The notes beneath the pieces were generated by a model. That model was not told the origin of the DNA, did no database searches, and worked only from the letters and a program-made list of their open reading frames with translations. Below are positions 1-4,743 of a stretch of 7,032 nucleotides of DNA, in pieces. The stretch is taken from assembly GCA_947474275.1 (NCBI GenBank), contig CANJHY010000214.1, positions 1 through 7,032 of the forward strand, given 5' to 3'. Source of the DNA: PALSA-1004 sp947474275. GTDB taxonomy: Bacteria; Pseudomonadota; Gammaproteobacteria; Burkholderiales; SG8-41. Positions within the stretch are counted from its first letter, which is position 1, and the number at the start of each line of letters is the position of its first letter. Made by a program: the position numbers and the translations under genes.

Positions 1-123
1 ATCGCCAACGAACGGGTGAAGCGCGATGGATCGGGGGATGTCGTGCTGCAACTCAAAAGCGCGTGGCGCGACGGCACCACGCACATCAGGATGTCGCCGC
101 TGGAATTTATGCAGCGCCTGGCC
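1..123 (+). pseudogene. IS91-type transposase, C-terminal fragment (copy A)
   Basis: The frame starting at base 1 encodes IANERVK, then VVLQLKS, WRDGTTHI and MSPLEFMQRLA. This is the conserved segment near the C-terminus of IS91/IS801-type (Y2, rolling-circle) transposases. In intact members it follows the LCRYITRPA motif and precedes ALVPRPR and the RFHGVLAPNAKLR block. Here the similarity stops at QRLA (codon at 121-123), and the frame runs on into the terminal repeat. No catalytic tyrosine region or HUH motif is present, so the fragment cannot be active. The identical fragment occurs at 2148-2357. Confidence 0.75.
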
Positions 124-173
124 GGCGATATAGTCGCGGACAGTCAAAAGAGGCGTTTAAATTTCCTATTCGC
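1..173 (+). mobile_element. Right end of a 540-bp-type element, copy A (left part outside the window)
   Basis: This stretch matches 2235-2407 at 171 of 173 positions; the only differences are at 6/2240 and 36/2270. It ends with CGTTTAAATTTCCTATTCGC (154-173), the outer 20 bases of the terminal inverted repeat of the complete copy at 1868-2407. After base 173 the two copies diverge completely: here a Bug gene fragment follows, in the other copy the leader of another Bug gene. Base 173 is therefore a real element boundary. The two copies lie in the same orientation and flank the passenger 174-1867. The element family is not recognised. Its interior is IS91-type transposase debris, but IS91 elements normally lack inverted repeats, so the ends probably belong to something else. 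Confidence 0.8.
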
Positions 174-329
174 TGACTGCCATTGTCATTGTGGCCCGCG
201 GCCGCCATCAGCAACGTATAGCCATCCGGTGCGGCCTTCGCCACCAGTTCCGTGGCTATGGCGCCGTTCGCTCCCGGCCGCGTGTCGACGACGACCTGCG
301 GCTGGAAGGTCTCGCCGAGGCGCTGGCCA
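174..329 (-). pseudogene. Internal fragment of a Bug/TctC-type solute-binding protein gene (Bug B)
   Basis: The minus-strand frame reads GQRLGETF, QVVVDTRPGANGAIATEL, then VAKAAPDGYTLLMAAAGH. This is the typical segment at about residues 50-95 of Bug-family (tripartite tricarboxylate transporter) periplasmic receptors, with the N-R/T-PGA(N/G) and PDGYTLL signatures. Both ends are broken. The start is fused out of frame to Bug A near 321-330, and the other end stops at the element boundary at 173/174. It therefore encodes about 50 residues of a protein that normally has about 320. It is not a continuation of Bug A, because Bug A already contains its own copy of the same segment (VDNRPGAG, ATPDGYT). 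Confidence 0.75.
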
Positions 330-843
330 TCGACTTGAAGAGCTCGCCGCCGAGATGGTTGGCGCTGCCCGATCCGGAGGAACCGTAGCTCAGCGATTTC
401 GGATTCGCCTTGGCCAGCGCGACCAGCGCCTTCACGCTGGTCGCCAGCACGTTCGTGCGCACGGCGAGGATGTACTGACCGAGCGTGATCTGCATGACCG
501 GCGCAAAATCGCGCAGCGCGTCGTACGGCACCTTGGGCTGCAGGCTGGGGTTCACGGTGAATTCGGGCGACACGACGAGGATGGTGTAGCCGTCGGGCGT
601 GGCGCGCGCGGCGAGCTCCGTGCCGAGCATGCTGCCCGCACCGGGACGGTTGTCGACGATGAAGGTCTGCGAGAACGCCTCGGCCAGTTTCTGCGACATG
701 AGCCGGGCGGTGATGTCGGTGCCGCCCCCCGGAGCGAAGGGGAGGATGACGCGCACCGGGCGCTCCGGGTGCTGTGCTGCGCAGAGGCCGGCTGCGGCAA
801 GCGCGGCGATGCCCGCGCAGCATGCGACGCGACGCGAGCGCAT
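325..843 (-). pseudogene. Truncated Bug/TctC-type solute-binding protein (Bug A)
   Basis: The gene starts with an ATG at 843-841 that overlaps the TGA stop of the upstream dehydrogenase (TGATG), which points to translational coupling. The product begins with a signal peptide (MRSRRVACCAG...AAGLCAA, about residues 1-23). Bug landmarks follow: VRVILPFAPGGGTDITARLM (30-49), VDNRPGAGS, ATPDGYT, YDALRDFAPV, and GSGSANHLGGELFKSMA up to residue 173. The second lobe, including the usual HVPYKG region, is absent. After residue 173 the frame crosses into a piece of another Bug gene in the wrong register and stops at 258-256, giving a 195-aa product with a meaningless tail. Bug receptors are about 320 aa, so this is about half a gene and most likely non-functional. 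Confidence 0.8.
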
Positions 844-1793
844 CACTTCCCCCTCCCCTTGCCGCGGGCAGCGGCACGCCCCTTCACCTCGACGCCGCCC
901 CATTTTTCGAGATGCTTGATCAGGGTCGACACATCCGGCTCGGTGCCGCCGTGCGCGACCGCATACCCCCAGAGCTGGCGCACGGCGCTGCCGATCCACA
1001 TGGTGACGCCGAGCGCCTCGGCCTCGTCGAGACACAGCCGCAGGTCTTTCCACGCGATCGCCATCTTCGCGCCGTAGTCGAAGGTGCGCGGCAGGATGTT
1101 GAGCGGCATCTTGGTCTCGGTCGCGGAATTTCGCCCGGTGCCGGTGTTGATCACCTCGACCATCATGTCCGGGTCGAGGCCCGCCTTGACGCCCATCACG
1201 AACGCCTCGCACGTGCCCGCGAGCGCAAGGAAGGACAGCAGATTGTTGATGAGCTTCATCGTCTGCGCCTGCCCCGGCTCGGGCCCGACGTGGAACCGGT
1301 GTTTCGCAAGCGTGGACAGGAGCGGTTCGACCTCGGCGTAGTGCGCCTTCGTCCCGGACACGCTGATGGAGAGCGTTCCGGCCGCCGCACCCCGGCTGCC
1401 GCCCGTGATCGGACAATCGAGCAGCGCGATGCGGTGCTTCGCCAGCGCCGCCGCCGTCTCGCGCATGAACTCGCCGCCGGTGGTGGAGAAGTTCACCACC
1501 AGGCGACGCGCCTTGCCCTGCACCACGCCCTTGCGACCGAAGAGCACCTCGCGGATCGCGTCGAGCGAAGGCAGGCAGATCATGACCGTGCCGGCCCGCT
1601 CCGCGACATCCGCGGGTGAACGTGCTGCGCGCGCACCGCGCGCCACCAGCCTGGCGACGGCGCGCGCGTTCGTATCGAAAACCACGAGCGGGACGCCCTG
1701 CACAAGCAGCCGCCGCGCCATGGGAGCCCCCATGGACCCCGTTCCGATGAAACCCACGCACGCGGGCGCGTGCGCCGCCTTTTTATCGACCAT
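843..1793 (-). CDS. NAD(P)-dependent oxidoreductase, 3-hydroxyisobutyrate dehydrogenase family
   Basis: The predicted 316-aa product belongs to the beta-hydroxyacid dehydrogenase family, which oxidises the 3-hydroxyl of short hydroxyacids such as 3-hydroxyisobutyrate or tartronate semialdehyde-type substrates in the cytoplasm. The N-terminal Rossmann motif is GFIGTGSMG (14-22), and D40 at the end of the second strand suggests NAD rather than NADP. The substrate loop is DCPITGGSRGAAAGT (126-140). The catalytic segment is GQAQTMKLINNLL, with K180 and N184, and the conserved WKD is at 248-250. Length is slightly above the usual 290-300 aa because of a basic tail rich in Gly, Arg and Lys. The ATG is preceded by GGAGGAAGGGG at good spacing. 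The stop overlaps the Bug A start, so the two form an operon: a receptor for a carboxylate beside an enzyme that oxidises one. The exact substrate cannot be read from sequence. The region is distinctly more GC-rich than the DNA after 2400. Confidence 0.9.
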   Translation of the reverse strand: MVDKKAAHAPACVGFIGTGSMGAPMARRLLVQGVPLVVFDTNARAVARLVARGARAARSPADVAERAGTVMICLPSLDAIREVLFGRKGVVQGKARRLVVNFSTTGGEFMRETAAALAKHRIALLDCPITGGSRGAAAGTLSISVSGTKAHYAEVEPLLSTLAKHRFHVGPEPGQAQTMKLINNLLSFLALAGTCEAFVMGVKAGLDPDMMVEVINTGTGRNSATETKMPLNILPRTFDYGAKMAIAWKDLRLCLDEAEALGVTMWIGSAVRQLWGYAVAHGGTEPDVSTLIKHLEKWGGVEVKGRAAARGKGRGK

Positions 1794-1798
1794 GATGC

Positions 1799-1809
1799 CC
1801 CTTCCTCCG
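1799..1809 (-). promoter_or_regulatory. Ribosome binding site of the dehydrogenase
   Basis: On the minus strand GGAGGAAGGGG lies a few bases upstream of the ATG at 1793-1791. It is a strong purine-rich Shine-Dalgarno sequence and fixes this start over alternatives. No promoter can be assigned upstream, because the element boundary at 1868 cuts off the original upstream DNA. Confidence 0.65.
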
Positions 1810-1827
1810 AAGCGCCGCCGCAGCGCC

Positions 1828-1867
1828 TTACTCGCGTCCGCGGCCCGCCTTGCCGACGACCTTCACG
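1828..1867 (-). pseudogene. Possible C-terminal end of a gene cut off by the element
   Basis: On the minus strand an open frame enters at the element boundary and reads VKVVGKAGRGRE followed by TAA at 1830-1828. The stop is about 20 bases before the Shine-Dalgarno of the dehydrogenase. The spacing and basic tail would fit the last codons of an upstream operon gene whose body was lost when the element inserted or recombined. Twelve codons are too few to identify a family, and this could be chance. Confidence 0.25.
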
Positions 1868-1921
1868 GCGAATAGGAAATTTAAACGTCGCTATTGACTA
1901 TCTGCGACTATATCGCTGGCC
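1868..1921 (+). repeat. Left terminal inverted repeat of copy B
   Basis: This 54-bp arm pairs with 2354-2407 at 48 of 54 positions; the outermost 20 bases match perfectly. The mismatches fall at positions 21, 23, 26, 33, 36 and 50 of the arm. The same right-hand sequence is at 120-173 in copy A. Confidence 0.85.
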
Positions 1922-2147
1922 GCTGGAAGCGGTCAATCGCGAAGTGTTTGGTGAAAATTCTCCTCGACTCGATGACGATTTGCACGCTGCTTCGGCCGGA
2001 ATTGCCTCACACCGACGCCGTTTGACCGCATCACGCGAGCGCAGGCAGAACCGAATCGTCAGCCCCGTTGCAGAACCGGTTTTGCCTTGAGTATCAGGCC
2101 GCCTGGAAGAGATCCATCGGCCGAGCCGGCGCGCGCGCCGGCAAACC

Positions 2148-2357
2148 CAGGTGCGTGAGTATGCCGCGGTGCGCTGTGGCGCGCATCAGCGCAAGGAACT
2201 CGAACGGCTGTGCCGCTACATCACGCGCCCCGCGATCGCTAACGAACGGGTGAAGCGCGATGGATCGGGTGATGTCGTGCTGCAACTCAAAAGCGCGTGG
2301 CGCGACGGCACCACGCACATCAGGATGTCGCCGCTGGAATTTATGCAGCGCCTGGCC
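2148..2357 (+). pseudogene. IS91-type transposase, C-terminal fragment (copy B)
   Basis: The plus-strand frame reads VREYAAVRCGAHQRKELERL, then CRYITRPAIANERVK, WRDGTTHI and MSPLEFMQRLA. This is the Y2 transposase domain end segment of IS91-type elements; intact proteins continue with ALVPRPR and RFHGVLAPNAKLR, which is missing. The open frame reaches back only to a TGA at 2088-2090. The stretch 2068-2145 in another frame (YQAAWKRSIG, ARAGKP) faintly resembles the preceding LQAAS...IG..AG region, so a further frameshift is possible. The fragment is inactive, and its downstream end coincides with the inner edge of the terminal repeat. Confidence 0.75.
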
Positions 2358-2407
2358 GGCGATATAGTCGCGGACAGTCAAAAGAGGCGTTTAAATTTCC
2401 TATTCGC
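2354..2407 (-). repeat. Right terminal inverted repeat of copy B
   Basis: This is the counterpart of 1868-1921. It is identical to 120-173 in the other element copy, which confirms it as a conserved terminus. Sequence similarity between the copies ends abruptly at 2407. Confidence 0.85.
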
Positions 2408-2485
2408 GCCGCACGCAGGGGAGGCAGCCGTGTCTTGGTTACAAGAATCGATTAAGCTTCGACATCAGTCTGAATCGCACTCGGA

Positions 2486-2509
2486 CGCAGCCCGCGTGCT
2501 GCGCTTTTT
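2486..2509 (+). terminator. Terminator-like hairpin just before the Bug gene
   Basis: CGCAGC (2486-2491) pairs with GCTGCG (2498-2503) around a 6-base loop and is followed by TTTTT at 2505-2509. This has the form of a short intrinsic terminator. It ends only 5 bases before the Shine-Dalgarno of the 2525 gene. It could stop read-through from the element, act as an attenuator, or be chance; the stem is only 6 bp. Confidence 0.35.
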
Positions 2510-2524
2510 ATGCCAGAGGAGAAA

Positions 2525-3505
2525 ATGAGGATTTACCCACTGCACCCAATCCGGTCGGTTGCAATACTGTGCACATTGTTCGCCGTGCCTGCATTTGCCC
2601 AATCGTTCCCATCCCGGATTGTGCGTATTATCGTACCGTCCCCCGCAGGCAGCACTGTGGATCTGGCCGCGCGTCCGCTGGCAAGGGAGCTGAGCGCGAT
2701 CTGGAGCCAGCCGGTTCTCATTGAGAACATTTCAGGCGGGGACTACGCCATCGCTGCGTCCAGGGCCGCTGCCGCCACACCTGACGGTCACACCCTGTTT
2801 ATGACCAATCACCAGCCGATCCTTGGCAACCGTTTTCTGATCAAGAATCTGTCTTACGATCCGGACAAGAGCTTGATGCCGATCACGATGACAGCCCGCG
2901 GTGGCAGTTTTCTGCTGGTGCATCCTTCAATGCCCGTAAAAAGCATGCGTGAACTGGTGGCCCTGGCGCGGGGTATGCCGGGCCAGATCGGCTACGCCTC
3001 AACCGGCAGAGGGTCGGCGGGGCAACTGACGATGGAAATGCTCGCCACACGGGCCGGGGTGAGTTTCAACCACGTTCCCTACAAGGGCCCATCCCAGGCA
3101 CTGACAGCACTGGTTTCGGGAGAGGTGTCCGTGACCACACTGACCCCGACAGCGACTGGCGCGATGGTGAAATCGGGCAAGGTGCGGGCGATTGCGATCA
3201 CCAGTCCGAATCGCACGAAGTTGTTTCCGGATGTGCCAACAACTGCGGAAGCGGGCTATCCGTATATTACCTACACATTCTGGATGGGGCTGTTCGCTCC
3301 CGCAGGCACGAGCGCGCCGATCGTGGAGCGCATCCATCGCGACGTAACCGCCATCGTTAAACGGCCAGAGTTTTCGGATAGATACATTACGGCAACGGGC
3401 CTCGATGTGGTGGCCAATTCGCCGGCGGAATTCGCCGATGCCATCCGCGCTGACGTCGTCATCGTTGGTGCGATGGTGAAAGCGGCGGGGCTGGGGCCGG
3501 AGTAG
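2525..3505 (+). CDS. Bug/TctC-family periplasmic solute-binding protein
   Basis: The predicted 326-aa product is a receptor of the tripartite tricarboxylate transporter type, which captures carboxylates or related small acids in the periplasm. The signal peptide is MRIYPLHPIR...FAVPAFA, with likely cleavage after A25 before QSFPSR. Family landmarks follow: RIVRIIVPSPAGSTVDLAAR, ATPDGHTLF, YDPDKSLMPITM, IGYASTGRGSAGQL, the diagnostic FNHVPYKGPSQALTALVSGEV, AIAITSPNRTKLFPDVPTTAE and FWMGLFAPAGT. The length is normal. I chose ATG 2525 over ATG 2510 because AGAGGAG precedes it and the signal peptide then starts with a short basic n-region. The spacing is tight. The usual PGAG motif is changed to ISGGD, which may alter the ligand pocket. 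No tctA/tctB membrane genes are adjacent; such orphan receptors are common in betaproteobacteria. The ligand is unknown. Confidence 0.9.
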   Translation: MRIYPLHPIRSVAILCTLFAVPAFAQSFPSRIVRIIVPSPAGSTVDLAARPLARELSAIWSQPVLIENISGGDYAIAASRAAAATPDGHTLFMTNHQPILGNRFLIKNLSYDPDKSLMPITMTARGGSFLLVHPSMPVKSMRELVALARGMPGQIGYASTGRGSAGQLTMEMLATRAGVSFNHVPYKGPSQALTALVSGEVSVTTLTPTATGAMVKSGKVRAIAITSPNRTKLFPDVPTTAEAGYPYITYTFWMGLFAPAGTSAPIVERIHRDVTAIVKRPEFSDRYITATGLDVVANSPAEFADAIRADVVIVGAMVKAAGLGPE

Positions 3506-3562
3506 TTCAAATGGGGACTGGCGCACGCGCCACACGACAGCTGATTCGAGGGCAATGGCAAA

Positions 3563-3878
3563 TTAACTCAATGGCGCCACGGCAAGCCGCATACCCATGG
3601 CGCGTAACAATGCCGTAAGGCTACGTAACTCCGGGTTGCCCTTGGCAGAAAGCGTGCGGTAAAGCGTGGCGACGTTGAGTTCCGCTGTTTTCGCGAGCTT
3701 GGCAATGCCGCCGCGCGCCTCGGAAACGCGGCGCAGCGTGAGCATAATTTCCTCCTGATCGCCATCCTCCAGAACGGCATTGAGATATGCCGCGGCAAAT
3801 TTTGCGGTCGCGGCGAAAACTTTCAATGGTGGCTTCCTCGTGGCTGCGGGAAGCGCGGCGTTTGATTTTGCGTGTCAC
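3563..3878 (-). pseudogene. HI1420-type addiction-module antitoxin, frameshifted
   Basis: With one base removed from the four-base A run (T run 3800-3803 on the plus strand), this becomes a 104-aa protein. It starts with GTG at 3878-3876, preceded by GGAG at good spacing. The N-terminus reads TRKIKRRASRSHEEATIESF, and after the shift FAAAYLNAVLEDGDQEEIM continues. The C-terminal half has the helix-turn-helix typical of the HI1420/HigA-like antidote family: GGIAKLAKTAELNVATLYRT, then KGNPELRSLTALLRAMG. As written, translation from GTG leaves the family frame after RDRK. A TTG at 3826 could still give an 87-aa product that keeps the helix-turn-helix. No RelE/ParE-type toxin is visible upstream, where an IS66 remnant begins instead. 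The shift may be a true mutation or a sequencing error. Confidence 0.75.
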
Positions 3879-3880
3879 GA

Positions 3881-4045
3881 TATTCTCCGCTGAAAATCTC
3901 CGGCTGCTTTCGCACGCTCATCGGCGCGCAGAATTTCTGCACCATCCGCGCCTATCTCGATACCATGCACAAGCAAGGGCATAATCTGTTCGAGGTCTTG
4001 CGCCTGGCTTTCATGGGATGCCATCCGTCTCCTGCCTCAGGCTGA
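3881..4045 (+). pseudogene. IS66-type transposase, C-terminal fragment
   Basis: The plus-strand frame 2 reads LKISGCFRTLIGAQNFCTIR, then AYLDTMHKQGHNLFEVLRLA and FMGCHPSPASG, with TGA at 4043-4045. This resembles the C-terminal tail of IS66-family transposases (KxSGxFR...GAxxFxxIRxYLxTxRKQGxxxxxAL...). The DDE catalytic core is absent. The upstream limit is uncertain and falls in the promoter and ribosome-binding region of the antitoxin gene on the other strand. The stop codon lies inside the element's terminal sequence (4041-4056). The N-terminus of a similar transposase, in the same orientation, is at 6949. Confidence 0.6.
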
Positions 4046-4056
4046 ATAGTCACAAT
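4041..4056 (-). repeat. Right terminal sequence of the IS66-type element
   Basis: GCTGAATAGTCACAAT is the exact reverse complement of 6883-6898, which lies upstream of the IS66-type transposase start at 6949. Its position right after a transposase C-terminus and its inverted orientation are what is expected for the two ends of one IS type. The true terminus may be a few bases to either side. Confidence 0.65.
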
Positions 4057-4542
4057 ACATCAACCGCTATGGTGGCGCGCGATTGAGGGCGCGAGCCGAT
4101 GCGATCATGAACAACCTCGATGCGTTTCGCCCGGGGTGCAGCGTGGAGGAGCTCAGAAAACCCGAGCATGTGGCGGATGATTTTGCTGCGTCGGGGGGTA
4201 AAATCCAAGGCGGATATCCGCGCGGTGTTTGCCAACAATTTCTTTTTCGGTTGCGAGGCCGACGACCGCGCAACGATGTGGGCCCTTGATCCGCGCATGG
4301 GCGTGCGGCTGCGGCCTGTGTTCAGTTCCGACTTCACGCATTTTGACGTGGCTGATTTTAACGATGTGATTCCGGAGGCGTTTGAGATCGTGGAAAAGGG
4401 TTATGTCACCGAACAGGATTTCCGCGAATTCACATTTACCAATGCGGCACTTTTGCATACGCATAACAACCCGGCGTTTTTCAAGGGCACTGTGGTGGAG
4501 AAGGCAGTGGCTGAGGAGGTAGGGTTGGGGGCGTTGACCTGA
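4057..4542 (+). pseudogene. Amidohydrolase (amidohydrolase 2 family), 5'-truncated and frameshifted
   Basis: The open frame enters directly from the IS66 end: NRYGG, then RARADAIMNNLDAFRPG and VEELRKPEHVADDFAAS. After a frame change in the G run at 4193-4198 it continues with VKSKADIRAVFANNFFFGCE, ADDRATMWALDPRMGVRLRP, FSSDFTHFDV, REFTFTNAALLH and NPAFFKGTVVE. This is the C-terminal third of a metal-dependent TIM-barrel hydrolase/decarboxylase. SSDFTHFD carries the conserved active-site Asp. The N-terminal metal ligands (HxH and others) are lost, so it cannot be active. Removing one G restores a single frame of about 160 codons. Such enzymes often act in aromatic-acid catabolism, which fits the monooxygenase 200 bp downstream on the same strand; the pathway is inferred. 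Confidence 0.75.
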
Positions 4543-4600
4543 TTGACTTGGATTGCGATGTGGATGCCCCACCTTTGTCCAGTGCCACTACAGTATCGCT

Positions 4601-4679
4601 GTCGTTCCCGCGAAGGCGGGAACCTATAACACACCTCTAGGTGAGACACCCTATGGGTTCCCGCCTTCGCGGGAACGAC
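4601..4679. repeat. REP doublet (REPIN-like) palindromic repeat
   Basis: GTCGTTCCCGCGAAGGCGGGAACC (positions 4601-4624) is repeated as an exact 24-base reverse complement at 4656-4679. Each arm is itself a palindrome (TTCCCGC/GCGGGAA), and 31 bases separate the arms. This TTCCCGCGAAGGCGGGAA type is a common dispersed extragenic palindrome in proteobacteria. It sits between the amidohydrolase remnant and the monooxygenase, and its transcript could fold into a strong stem. No mobilising enzyme is in the window. Confidence 0.85.
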
Positions 4680-4743
4680 GGTGGTTTTATCGCCCCTGTG
4701 CAAACTCGATGAATATCTTTCTCTAACTGGGCTCAAGTTGACA

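Larger units (their letters stand above)
1868..2407. mobile_element. 540-bp element with 54-bp terminal inverted repeats, enclosing IS91 debris (copy B)
   Basis: The unit begins with GCGAATAGGAAATTTAAACG (1868-1887) and ends with its exact reverse complement (2388-2407). The inverted repeat extends inward to 54 bases (1868-1921 against 2354-2407) with 6 mismatches. Its inner part contains GCGACTATATCGC, which can itself fold through GCGA/TCGC. The interior carries a broken IS91-type transposase on the plus strand and no intact gene, so the unit is non-autonomous. No convincing target-site duplication is visible: the left flank is CTTCACG and the right flank GCCGCAC. The right end of a second copy is at 1-173. 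The family is unknown to me. The ends loosely recall IS21-type termini, but I cannot support that assignment. Confidence 0.7.

Noticed and set aside
16..1077. Long plus-strand open frame across 16-1077
   Set aside because: It is antisense to the Bug fragments and the dehydrogenase. The GC-rich composition keeps several frames open. Only its first codons match the IS91 fragment.
774..1619. 281-codon plus-strand frame
   Set aside because: It is antisense to the dehydrogenase and its low-complexity Arg/His-rich translation resembles no protein family.
256..1761. 501-codon minus-strand frame
   Set aside because: Its upstream part is an out-of-frame shadow of the dehydrogenase. Only the part from the ATG at 843 is real Bug coding sequence.
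2094..2381. Minus-strand frame opposite the IS91 fragment
   Set aside because: It mirrors the transposase fragment and shows no family features.
1868..2407. Assignment of the inverted repeats to IS21 or to an integron attC site
   Set aside because: The end sequence loosely recalls IS21 termini and the GCGACTATATCGC part can fold, but no istA/istB or integron integrase is present and no diagnostic core sites could be confirmed.
2999..3561. Overlapping minus-strand frames opposite the Bug gene
   Set aside because: They are shadows of the intact receptor gene and lack a plausible start region or family motifs.
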